In this document: positions 16,604 to 23,383 of the stretch, piece by piece
Layout of the letters: each line of letters opens with the position of its first letter
Numbering within the stretch: the stretch's first letter is position 1
From: Pseudomonadota bacterium
GTDB taxonomy: Archaea; Thermoplasmatota; SW-10-69-26; JACQPN01; JAJPHT01
Assembly: GCA_021325135.1 (NCBI GenBank)
Contig: JAJPHT010000030.1
Span: 1-64,000, forward strand
Direction of reading: 5' to 3'
DNA: 64,000 nucleotides
Program-made: the position numbers and the translations under genes
Notes under the pieces: generated by a model
Databases searched by the model: none
Seen by the model: the letters and a program-made list of their open reading frames with translations, nothing else
Told to the model about the DNA's origin: nothing

Positions 16604-16905
16604 GGGAGTAGCTCCTCGCACGCGGGCTCCGAGGGGTCGTAGGATATCAGGCCTTCAGCGGTGGGGGGCGTCTTCATCATGCTGGGCACGATGCGCAGGT
16701 TGAGGAGGGCCTCGAAGTCGAGCGTGTTCTTAACGACGCCAGCTTGGGCGAGGATCTCGTCAGGCAGGGAGTTGTAGTACGTTTGCGTGTCGTGGCGGGC
16801 GTTCTTGGTGAGCCCCATGATGGAGGCGGCGAGGCGCCACTTCCAGTGTCGCTTCAGGAGGAGGGCGAGGTGGAGCTTGTGGGTGGAAATCGTTTGGCTT
16901 GGCAT
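16600..16905 (-). CDS. Hypothetical protein (101 aa)
   Basis: This protein has a basic helical N-terminus (LHLALLLKRHWKWRLAASIM) and a C-terminal half with E-A-L-L-N-L-R-I-V-P-S-M-M-K. ATG 16905 lies 15 nt after the TGRACSAAG element at 16921-16932. It could bind nucleic acid through the basic helix, but no family is recognised. Confidence 0.6.
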   Translation of the reverse strand: MPSQTISTHKLHLALLLKRHWKWRLAASIMGLTKNARHDTQTYYNSLPDEILAQAGVVKNTLDFEALLNLRIVPSMMKTPPTAEGLISYDPSEPACEELLP

Positions 16906-16958
16906 GGGATTGGATCCGTTGGGCTTTGTTCACAACGGGCCGGGGAGCACGCTAGGCA

Positions 16959-17348
16959 TTAGGTGCGGGCTTGGAAGCCGGGGGGTGCCCAGATGCCGCG
17001 GATGCCCGGCGGTCCAGCGGTGGCTATTGCAGGAACGTGGCCGCGGCTGGTGACGTAGGCGTCCACGCGCACATCGGCGTGGTCGAGCGCGCGGAGCAGT
17101 GCGTCGTGGACGGCGAGGGCGATCTCCTCGAGGGTCGTCGGCGCGCTCCGCGTCATTTGCTTCACAGCTCGGGCCAGGCTGTCGAACTCGGGCACACTCT
17201 TGTGCGTGAGGTAGGTGACGACGATGGCCCCGTGGAAGCGCTTCTTGTTCACGCGGCAGCGGGCCTTGTACCGGATCACGAGGCCGCCACTGCGGAGCCC
17301 GGCGCCGTCCAGTCGCAGCGCCTCGACGCGGCATCCGTCCGTGGTCAT
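16959..17348 (-). CDS. Hypothetical protein, possibly a T-fold (QueF-like) domain
   Basis: The 129-residue protein contains R-Y-K-A-R-C-R-V-N-K-K, then V-V-T-Y-L-T-H-K-S-V-P-E-F-D-S-L, a helix (TTLEEIALAVHDALLRALDH), and V-D-A-Y-V-T-S-R-G-H-V-P-A. The order strand-Cys-strand, E-F-D-S-L, helix, strand, S-R-G-H faintly resembles the tunnelling fold of QueF (7-deazaguanine synthesis). The full QueF motif (VESKSLK) is not present, so this is only a hint. ATG 17348 overlaps the stop of the 17345 gene. Confidence 0.35.
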   Translation of the reverse strand: MTTDGCRVEALRLDGAGLRSGGLVIRYKARCRVNKKRFHGAIVVTYLTHKSVPEFDSLARAVKQMTRSAPTTLEEIALAVHDALLRALDHADVRVDAYVTSRGHVPAIATAGPPGIRGIWAPPGFQART

Positions 17349-17707
17349 GAGCGACCTCCCGAGGCATTGCAGGCGTCGCGCCATGCCTGCGCGTCGCGGC
17401 TCGTGGTCGGCGTGAGCATGGCCAGCAACCGGCTGCTGGCGCCGTGCTGGGCGGGTCCCATCATCTCGGTCATGCACTTCAGGTTGAGCCAGTCTCGCGT
17501 GCGGTGGATCAGCACGACACCCGCGAAGACGCGGCGTTCACCCATCTCGATGCGCTCGATGGCGAGGTAGGCGACACGCTCTCCCCTGTGGAGACGGCCT
17601 TCGTAGTGGAGAACGCGCTGGGACGTCTCGCCTTCCGTCCAGGTGTGGCGCGCTTCGACGAGGGCGCGCGTGGGGTGGCCATGGTGCTGCTCTCCGTCCC
17701 ACCCCAC
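17345..17707 (-). CDS. Hypothetical protein (120 aa), coupled to an upstream leader ORF
   Basis: The frame has no suitable ATG near the upstream element. GTG 17707 is preceded by GGAGGG at 6-nt spacing and overlaps the TAG of a 21-codon ORF that does start 16 nt after the element. The protein is soluble, with beta-strand-rich V-L-H-Y-E-G-R-L-H-R-G-E-R-V-A-Y and V-F-A-G-V-V-L-I-H-R-T-R-D-W. Unrecognised. Its stop overlaps the start of the 16959 gene. Confidence 0.55.
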   Translation of the reverse strand: MGWDGEQHHGHPTRALVEARHTWTEGETSQRVLHYEGRLHRGERVAYLAIERIEMGERRVFAGVVLIHRTRDWLNLKCMTEMMGPAQHGASSRLLAMLTPTTSRDAQAWRDACNASGGRS

Positions 17708-17772
17708 TATGCTCCCTCCGTTGGAGGCGTAGTTCTCTGGGGACTCTTGTGGATGTAAGATCGGTTGGTCAT
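17707..17772 (-). CDS. Putative leader peptide (21 aa)
   Basis: ATG 17772 sits 16 nt downstream of the TGRACSAAG element (17788-17799), the standard distance. The 21-codon frame (MTNRSYIHKSPQ ...) ends in a TAG that overlaps the GTG of the next gene. It may deliver ribosomes to that GTG. The peptide itself looks unremarkable. Confidence 0.4.
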   Translation of the reverse strand: MTNRSYIHKSPQRTTPPTEGA

Positions 17773-17816
17773 GGTTGCTGATCGGATCGGCTTGGTCCAC
17801 GCTCGTCTCCAGGACG

Positions 17817-19058
17817 TCAGGATGGCTTGGTGATCACGAGGATGCGCGTGGCAACGTCGGTGGAGTTCTCGCTCTTGGCGAAGCTCTGGGGCGGCAGGCG
17901 CTCGCTCTCGCTGTCCAGTCGGTCGAGCCAGTCGCGGAAGTTGCTGGCCTTCCGGTCGCTGCGAAAGAAAGGTCCCTCGCTCATCACGCTGACCACGATT
18001 CCGCCGGGGGAGAGGAGCTCGTAAGCGTGCTGGACGTGGTCGATGTCCTGGCCCTTTTCGAAGGGCGGGTTCATCACGATGCGGTCGTAGACCTCGCCGG
18101 GCGCGTGCTCCAGGAAATCGCCGTCGGGGAGGAGGTTGAATCCTTTCAGCGTGAGGATCTCCCGAAGGCGTCCTTGGAGTTCGATGACGCTGAGGAGCGC
18201 CATGGGGTGGGTCTCGCGGATGGCCTCGGCGATGTTTCCCTTCCCGGCGCTTGGCTCCAAGACGCGGTCGCCGGGCTGGATGCACGCCCTCTCCAGAAGC
18301 TGCTCTACGACGGGAGGCGGGGTGGGGAAGTAGCCTGGGATCTTCATCCCGAAGAGGTCGCGTTCCAAGTCGCGGATCTTCTGCTGGGTGAGCGTGAGCG
18401 TGGGGACGGGGGTCAGGAGGCTCTCGAGCTCCCGCTTGGCTTGCGCCCACGTGGCCTCGGTGTCGAGGCCGGCCTCCCGCAATCGCTGCGAGTGCATGAG
18501 GTCCTCGACCGTGCCGCGGCTGCCACGACCCGCCTTGGCGAGGGCGCGGGCGACGCGGAGCGCGGCCTCCAAGTCCTTCGCATCGTCGAGCCGGATCAGC
18601 TCACCATCGGGATCGAGGGGCGCGCGCCGGAGGCGCTCCTGATCCTGCTTGAACTCCTCTGGAACCTCGCCCTGGAGCATCTCGCGCTGGCTCCACTGGT
18701 AGAGAGCCGCGCGCCGGTAGTACCTGGCGAGGACTTCTTCGACGTGAGCGCGCGTCTTCAGGCCGGCCAGGAGCGGGTGGATTGAGCCAGCCTCGTGGGC
18801 CAAGGCGAGGGCGCGGAGGGCGTTCTGGATGCTGCGCAGCTTCTTGGCATCGCTTCGCAAGCCGTCAAGGATGCCGAGCCGCCGGCGCGTGGGGTTCTGG
18901 TGGCCGATGGGAGGATCCTCCTTGTGCTGGATCGTGGCCTCCATGGCGTCGGCAAGGCGGCGCAGCTTCGCCGCGAGTCGAGCGGCTGCCGGAGCGGGCT
19001 TGACCGGCGTCGGGCCTACGTGGGGGGAAGGCGTGGGTGGAGTGGTTTCGGTCGTCAA
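17817..19058 (-). CDS. DNA adenine-type methyltransferase with long helical N-terminus
   Basis: The C-terminal third has the SAM-binding motif V-L-E-P-S-A-G-K-G-N-I-A-E-A-I (motif I) and the catalytic motif I-V-M-N-P-P-F-E-K-G (motif IV, NPPF), typical of N6-adenine or related amino methyltransferases. The first 240 residues are helical and charged and may recognise DNA or a partner. TTG 19058 is proposed as start because it lies 13 nt from the element at 19072-19083 and no ATG is available there; 413 residues result. With no restriction enzyme alongside, it is probably an orphan modification enzyme protecting the element or marking its DNA. Confidence 0.8.
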   Translation of the reverse strand: MTTETTPPTPSPHVGPTPVKPAPAAARLAAKLRRLADAMEATIQHKEDPPIGHQNPTRRRLGILDGLRSDAKKLRSIQNALRALALAHEAGSIHPLLAGLKTRAHVEEVLARYYRRAALYQWSQREMLQGEVPEEFKQDQERLRRAPLDPDGELIRLDDAKDLEAALRVARALAKAGRGSRGTVEDLMHSQRLREAGLDTEATWAQAKRELESLLTPVPTLTLTQQKIRDLERDLFGMKIPGYFPTPPPVVEQLLERACIQPGDRVLEPSAGKGNIAEAIRETHPMALLSVIELQGRLREILTLKGFNLLPDGDFLEHAPGEVYDRIVMNPPFEKGQDIDHVQHAYELLSPGGIVVSVMSEGPFFRSDRKASNFRDWLDRLDSESERLPPQSFAKSENSTDVATRILVITKPS

Positions 19059-19206
19059 GAGAATCGAGATAGGGCTTCGTCCAGCATCGCGTGGTGGAAT
19101 GTGAAGGGGTTGCGCGTCGCCCGCGAGGCGGCGCGCTGCGCAAGGGGGGTCGAGGGAAAGGGTCGGCCCGACCACAATCCTCACGAGCCGCCGGTCCGAG
19201 GGCCCG

Positions 19207-19725
19207 TTACGGCGCGTCAGGATCTGCGCTTGCAGGCGGGATGGTATGGTTGGTCGTGTCGAAGGGGGCGAGGACGAGGTGTCCGAAGCGGCGCTGGCAC
19301 GATTCGGGGTCCACGAGTTCGGGAAGGAGGCCGTCTCCGATGTTGGGATCGTGGCTTCCTTCGGCGTAGTCCAAAACGAGGGGGCGCGGCGTCATGGCGT
19401 GGAAGAGGCGAAGGATGTCTTCGAGTTGCACGTCGAAGCGCGTGATCGTTTCGCGGTTCCAGTCCATCGGCCCGAGATCCAGAAGCTTCTGCTCGATGGA
19501 CCAGAGGCGCCAGCGCTCGGGCCCTGCGGGGACGACGCGGACGAGCAGCGCCGCCCAGAAGGTTTGGAACCAGTCAGCACCTACGGGGTGGTCGTCGACC
19601 GTGTACGTACCTCCGTTCTGCGTGCAGTAGCCGTGCCAGCAGCAGGCGGCCGTGCCGGCGCGGAAGCTCATGAGGATCGCGTACTGAGGGACAGGCGTGG
19701 CGGGAAGAATGTCGGTGCTGACCAT
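19207..19725 (-). CDS. Hypothetical protein (172 aa)
   Basis: A soluble, Trp-rich protein: S-F-R-A-G-T-A-A-C-C-W-H-G-Y-C-T, D-W-F-Q-T-F-W-A-A-L-L-V-R-V and R-L-W-S-I-E-Q-K-L-L-D-L. Three cysteines cluster near residue 25. ATG 19725 is 14 nt from the element at 19740-19751. No family recognised. Confidence 0.6.
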   Translation of the reverse strand: MVSTDILPATPVPQYAILMSFRAGTAACCWHGYCTQNGGTYTVDDHPVGADWFQTFWAALLVRVVPAGPERWRLWSIEQKLLDLGPMDWNRETITRFDVQLEDILRLFHAMTPRPLVLDYAEGSHDPNIGDGLLPELVDPESCQRRFGHLVLAPFDTTNHTIPPASADPDAP

Positions 19726-19820
19726 GGTCTGGACTCGAGGGGCTTCGTCCAGATGACTCAGATCGCCTTGGCCGGCCGCCCGCGTGCCGCGGCATGCACA
19801 CGGATCTCTGGCGGGCGCGG

Positions 19821-20003
19821 TTAGGAGCGCTGCAGGGGTTCGAGGATGGGCTGCATCCTCCACTCGACCCGGAAGCGGGCGCGCAGCTCGCGGCGGGGCA
19901 GGTCCAGCGTGAGGGTCGGGTCGAGGAAAGCAGACGCTGCGTGCCCGACGCTGGCAGACGATGCGTCACGGCGAGGGACCTCCGGGGTGGTCAAAAAGGT
20001 CAC
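19821..20003 (-). CDS. Small hypothetical protein (60 aa)
   Basis: GTG 20003 lies within the 3' end of the 19966 gene. The 60-residue frame (MTFLTTPEVPRRDASSASVG ..., then LPRRELRARFRVEWRMQPIL) ends in TAA. Accepted for its overlap and protein-like composition; unrecognised. Confidence 0.45.
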   Translation of the reverse strand: MTFLTTPEVPRRDASSASVGHAASAFLDPTLTLDLPRRELRARFRVEWRMQPILEPLQRS

Positions 20004-20763
20004 GCGGCGTCTCCTCGACCCAGGCCCACGAGCCGCCCAGGTCGATGAGCCCCTCCTCGGTGGGTCGGAACGTGATGGGCTCGCCCTGCGTCGTGTCGGT
20101 CGCGACGAGGACGAAGCCGCCCGCGGGAGTCGGTTTGACACGTCCGCCCTCCGTCTGGACGATCCAATCGAGGACCTGGCGGGCGATGGTGGGATCGAAG
20201 AGGGGGCATGCGAAGCCGTTCCAGGTCGTCCCCTGCGTCCAGCCCTCGAACACGGGGCTGGGCGTGGTGCCCTCAAGCCGGAACGCTCCGGGACGGGGCG
20301 CGTGCTCGCGTGCCTTGTGCCACCCGGGAAGGCCGACGCCTTCCTCGGGCTTGGTGTGCATGTCGCAGGGCCCGCGGGGCGCCTTGCACGTTGGGCAGGG
20401 GCGCCGCATCAGCTCGATGCACCCAGCGCAGCCGGCGCGCCAGAGTCGGAGGCTCGACCACTTCGCGCCACACACGGGGCACTCCACCCCCGTTTCTGGG
20501 GGAGCCGGTTGGAAGCTGTTCGGGCAGCTTCGGCCTCCGTGCCCATGGTGCTCGGCGAAGGTCCCATTCGCATTGACGGCTGGCCACTTGTTGCACGGAC
20601 GGCAGTGAGCGAGGGTCACGCGGACGTGATCCGCGCACCCTCGTCTCCGGCAACGGTCGATCTGGCCATCCACGCGCAGGATCGTTTGGTTGCACTCGTC
20701 GAGTTGGGTGGGCCGCCACCAGGGTGGCTTGTCGGCCCAGAAGTCGGGCGGGTCCTTGCTCAA
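19966..20763 (-). CDS. Multi-zinc-ribbon hypothetical protein (265 aa)
   Basis: The protein holds at least four Cys-pair motifs: C-R-R-R-G-C-A-D-H and C-R-P-C-N-K-W near the start, then C-P-V-C-G-A-K-W, C-A-G-C-I-E-L and C-P-T-C-K-A-P-R-G-P-C-D. The C-terminal half is beta-rich and free of Cys (GGFVLVATDTTQGEPITFRP). TTG 20763 overlaps the TGA of the upstream gene (TTGA), so coupling fixes the start. It is likely nucleic-acid binding by analogy with other zinc-ribbon proteins; no family recognised. Confidence 0.6.
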   Translation of the reverse strand: MSKDPPDFWADKPPWWRPTQLDECNQTILRVDGQIDRCRRRGCADHVRVTLAHCRPCNKWPAVNANGTFAEHHGHGGRSCPNSFQPAPPETGVECPVCGAKWSSLRLWRAGCAGCIELMRRPCPTCKAPRGPCDMHTKPEEGVGLPGWHKAREHAPRPGAFRLEGTTPSPVFEGWTQGTTWNGFACPLFDPTIARQVLDWIVQTEGGRVKPTPAGGFVLVATDTTQGEPITFRPTEEGLIDLGGSWAWVEETPRDLFDHPGGPSP

Positions 20764-21119
20764 TTGGCGTCCCCCGCTGTGGGCTTCGGATACGGGGTGA
20801 CCGTGACGAGGAGGCAGGCGTCGCCGAGGGTGACGACGAGGCGGGCGCCACGCGCGTCGCGGATGCTCAGGCCGAGGTTGGCGCCCTCGACGGTGAGCTC
20901 CCGCGTGGCTTCGAGTTCTTTCTCGATGAACGCGGCGAGGGTGAGCGCGTGGCCATTGGGCTTCGCGGCACTGTGGGCGGCCAGAGCTGCCTCGGCAGCC
21001 GCCCAAACCTCTTGGCTTCCCGGATCGTCCGTGGGCTCGCCGCCCTCAAGACGCATGAGCGCCTCCAACGCGGTGGCGAGATCGTCGGCGCTGTTGGCTG
21101 GTTGGTCGTGGTGTGTCAT
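20760..21119 (-). CDS. Hypothetical protein (119 aa)
   Basis: A helical first half (DDLATALEALMRLEGGE, AAAEAALAAHSAAK) is followed by a beta-rich end (ARLVVTLGDACLLVTVTPYP). ATG 21119 is preferred to 21128 because only it leaves the normal 13-nt gap to the element at 21133-21144. Unrecognised. Confidence 0.6.
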   Translation of the reverse strand: MTHHDQPANSADDLATALEALMRLEGGEPTDDPGSQEVWAAAEAALAAHSAAKPNGHALTLAAFIEKELEATRELTVEGANLGLSIRDARGARLVVTLGDACLLVTVTPYPKPTAGDAN

Positions 21120-21261
21120 TTTCGGCATTCGGAGACTTGGTTCAACGGTTGGAGGGATCGATCCCTTGGGCTGGGGTCGTGAGGCTCTCAGCGTATCCTT
21201 GGACGGAGTGCCGCTGTCGTGCTCGCCACGCGAGCCTTCCGGGCGCGAGGGTCCGGGGTTT

Positions 21262-21738
21262 TCAGACGGCTGCTTCCCAACGAAGTTTGGTCTGAATGGG
21301 CGCGTGGTGGCCGCGGCGGCGCCCGGGACGGTTCCAGGAACCGCCTCCTGCCTCGCCCGCCGAGGTGAACCCCGCCCCTCGGAGGCTAGCGCCCCCCTCC
21401 TCGGGGAGCGTGTAGGTCACCAGCTTGGAGGCTCCCATGGCGCCGGCCACCTGGCGGGCCCGGGCCAGGAGGAACGAGCACGCTCCTGGCGTGCCGTCCG
21501 TGGCCAGGCGCGTGACCTCCAAGGCGCCCTCGCGCTGGAGCATGCGGCTCACGGGCCGCCCGACCAAGGCCACGCCTACGAGCTGCGAGGCCTCGTTGAT
21601 CACGCCCAAGACGGCGCGGGCGCCCCGGCATGGCGGGTGGTGCCGGTGGTGTTGCTGGATGAAGAGGTTCGCCTCCCGCAGCGTCGTGATCCGGGCCCGG
21701 AGGCGGGCACTCCCTCGCGATGGGCTGTCAGAAGCCAG
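21262..21738 (-). CDS. XF1762-family GNAT acetyltransferase-like protein, start unresolved
   Basis: The frame encodes an XF1762-type signature: L-R-E-A-N-L-F-I-Q-Q-H-H-R-H-H-P-P, then V-G-V-A-L-V-G-R-P-V-S-R, L-E-V-T-R-L-A-T-D-G-T-P-G-A-C-S-F-L and L-V-T-Y-T-L-P-E-E-G-G-A-S-L-R-G-A-G-F. These occur in small phage and plasmid acetyltransferase-like proteins. No ATG, GTG or TTG precedes the HHRHH part; the first TTG (21609) would delete it. CTG 21738, just upstream of the TGA of the 21728 gene, is a possible start, or a frameshift links the two genes. The 3' third is Gly/Arg-rich. Confidence 0.65.
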   Translation of the reverse strand: MASDSPSRGSARLRARITTLREANLFIQQHHRHHPPCRGARAVLGVINEASQLVGVALVGRPVSRMLQREGALEVTRLATDGTPGACSFLLARARQVAGAMGASKLVTYTLPEEGGASLRGAGFTSAGEAGGGSWNRPGRRRGHHAPIQTKLRWEAAV

Positions 21739-21958
21739 GGGTCGGCACCCCCGAGGCGGTCGCGTCCTTCAGCCAATAGACACGGGCTTCGCCCGGGTAC
21801 TTCCAGCCTGGGAGAGAGCAGCCCACGATGGTGCGGTCTCTGGTTTCCCAGACTGTGTAATCCGGGGCGTTGTGGCATGGGCTGACATCCTGCGGCCCGA
21901 TGCACGCGAAGAACTGGTCCCTTGTGACCTCGACCAGCCCCTCTCGCGGCGGGCTCAC
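21728..21958 (-). CDS. Small conserved-looking phage-type protein (76 aa)
   Basis: The product contains V-T-R-D-Q-F-F-A-C-I-G-P-Q-D-V, Y-T-V-W-E-T-R-D-R-T-I-V-G and Y-P-G-E-A-R-V-Y-W-L. A TRDxFFxxIGP start followed by a Trp-containing beta region is, from memory, typical of small phage proteins of unknown role. GTG 21958 overlaps the stop of the preceding mini-gene (GTGA). Confidence 0.55.
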   Translation of the reverse strand: MSPPREGLVEVTRDQFFACIGPQDVSPCHNAPDYTVWETRDRTIVGCSLPGWKYPGEARVYWLKDATASGVPTPGF

Positions 21959-22047
21959 GACGACCCCTCCGGGCGCGATGGAAGGATCTCTCCGCGAAGG
22001 GGGCTCAGGCCGCGAGTGTCAATGGTCAATTCGGCGGGAACCACCAT
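21955..22047 (-). CDS. Mini-protein (30 aa)
   Basis: A 30-codon frame (MVVPAELTIDTRGLSPLRGE ...) starts 1 nt after the previous stop and overlaps the next GTG. Called on tight coupling on both sides; composition is plausible. No function suggested. Confidence 0.4.
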   Translation of the reverse strand: MVVPAELTIDTRGLSPLRGEILPSRPEGSS

Positions 22048-22048
22048 T

Positions 22049-22156
22049 TCATCGGCCCCCGTCGCGCCCGCCGCGCCTGCCGGTTTTGCGCACGTCGAGC
22101 GCGATCTCGCGCAACACGACCTCAGAGAGCATCACGGCGCGCACCCTTGCTCCCAT
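22049..22156 (-). CDS. Mini-protein (35 aa)
   Basis: A 35-codon frame starts at ATG 22156, preceded by GAGGTG at 7 nt. It is helical (VMLSEVVLREIALDVRKTGR) with a Gly/Arg tail. It lies in a chain of short coupled ORFs between 22237 and 21262. Confidence 0.4.
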   Translation of the reverse strand: MGARVRAVMLSEVVLREIALDVRKTGRRGGRDGGR

Positions 22157-22159
22157 CGC

Positions 22160-22237
22160 TCAGCACCTCGCGTGCTTGTTATGGCGAGCAGCAGTCGTTG
22201 GCGAATCGCAGTTGAGAACGATGACGGACGTGGTCAT
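22160..22237 (-). CDS. Mini-protein (25 aa) behind an upstream element
   Basis: ATG 22237 lies 15 nt from a variant TGRACSAAG copy (22253-22264). The 25-residue product (MTTSVIVLNCDSPTTAARHN ...) is the first ORF of the short chain leading to the XF1762-type gene. Its regular spacing to the element supports initiation here. Confidence 0.35.
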   Translation of the reverse strand: MTTSVIVLNCDSPTTAARHNKHARC

Positions 22238-22300
22238 GGTCGTTGGAGACTGGTCGTTGGTTCAATGCTCATGGAGCACCAAGGAGGGGCGCTTGGATCG

Positions 22301-22714
22301 TCACGCGGTTTCGGCAAGCATCGGCGCGGCCTCGTCGCATGTCAAGAGCAGCTCCAAGGCTTGTTGGGCGGCGTCGCAGGCCATGCCCTCCCACCCGGCG
22401 TCGTGAAGGACCTCGCGGAGGTTTTCGGCGAGGCCTTGGAGCGTCGTGCGGACAACACGGTCGAGATAGTCGTTGTTCGGTTCGCCCTCTTCTGGAGGCG
22501 TCGCGTTCTCTTCGATGTGGGCCATGGCCTCCTCGCGGACCATGGCTGCGAACGACGCGACCTCCCGCCTCCGGGGGATGCCGCCTTCTTCGAGGGTGAG
22601 GTAGGTGGTGGTGAAGCGGGGCCAGCGGCCCATCATGTACGCGGCGTTGAGATCTCCCGCGCGAAGGAGAGGGTCCTTCTTCGGTCTGGTCGTTTTCTTC
22701 TTGGGTCGGCTCAT
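22301..22714 (-). CDS. Hypothetical helical protein (137 aa)
   Basis: The protein has a Lys-rich start (SRPKKKTTRPKKD) and a helical body (VASFAAMVREEAMAHIEEN, LAENLREVLHDAGWEG). ATG 22714 is 14 nt from the element at 22729-22740. The basic N-terminus could contact nucleic acid. Unrecognised. Confidence 0.6.
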   Translation of the reverse strand: MSRPKKKTTRPKKDPLLRAGDLNAAYMMGRWPRFTTTYLTLEEGGIPRRREVASFAAMVREEAMAHIEENATPPEEGEPNNDYLDRVVRTTLQGLAENLREVLHDAGWEGMACDAAQQALELLLTCDEAAPMLAETA

Positions 22715-22753
22715 CGAGGTTCAGCCAGGGACTTCGTTCACGCGGCCATCGAT

Positions 22754-23383
22754 TCAGCCCAGCCGGATGCGCGCGTTGGCGTTGTTGAGACGGAGGGCCT
22801 GTGCGAGGCTATTGGCGAGGGGTTTGGCGAGCCAGGCTGGATCACTCCAGGCTCGGGCATCGCGGTAGGACAAGAGGTGTTCGTCCCGGGCGTACCAGAT
22901 GAGGACGCCTTCGGGCGTCCAGAAGCTGGCAACCTCTCCGTGCTCACGGAGCGGGGCCGGGAGTTCGAAGACGCTTGGACCGACACGGATGCCTTGGGAC
23001 GGCCGTTGGACTTGTTGGAGGGTCAGATCCAGAAGCCAGTGATCCTCGACTTGGACCACAAGATGGCCGTCCCAGCGCCCGTCTGGCACTCGGCCTGCTC
23101 CCCCAACGCGCACGATGGTCCCGCCGCCGAGCACGGCAAGATCCTCTCGCCCTGCAACGAGGTGCGCGGCAGCCGGCGGGGTTGCGACGCGCAAGCGGAC
23201 CGGGACAACATCCGCCTTGAGGCCTATCTTGCGCAAGGTGTCCCGGGCCACCCGGCTGTAGGCGATGCAACTGGGATCATGGTGCGTGTCGGGGTACAGG
23301 GCGCCGAATGTCGTGTCCACGCTGTTCACCAGGATCGCGCATGCGAGTCGCGCGCGTCGGGCGCGCGCCTTCGCGCTCAGCAC
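22754..23383 (-). CDS. Transglutaminase/cysteine-protease-like protein
   Basis: The 210-codon gene starts at GTG 23383, overlapping the stop of the methyltransferase gene. It has D-P-S-C-I-A-Y-S-R-V-A-R-D-T-L-R-K-I-G, then R-W-D-G-H-L-V-V-Q-V, and L-L-D-L-T-L-Q-Q-V. The order Cys-helix, His-strand, Asp-strand matches the catalytic triad of transglutaminase-like and NlpC-type folds. Whether it is a protease, an acyltransferase or an inactive relative cannot be told. There is no signal peptide. Coupled expression with the adenine methyltransferase is the only contextual clue. Confidence 0.5.
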   Translation of the reverse strand: MLSAKARARRARLACAILVNSVDTTFGALYPDTHHDPSCIAYSRVARDTLRKIGLKADVVPVRLRVATPPAAAHLVAGREDLAVLGGGTIVRVGGAGRVPDGRWDGHLVVQVEDHWLLDLTLQQVQRPSQGIRVGPSVFELPAPLREHGEVASFWTPEGVLIWYARDEHLLSYRDARAWSDPAWLAKPLANSLAQALRLNNANARIRLG

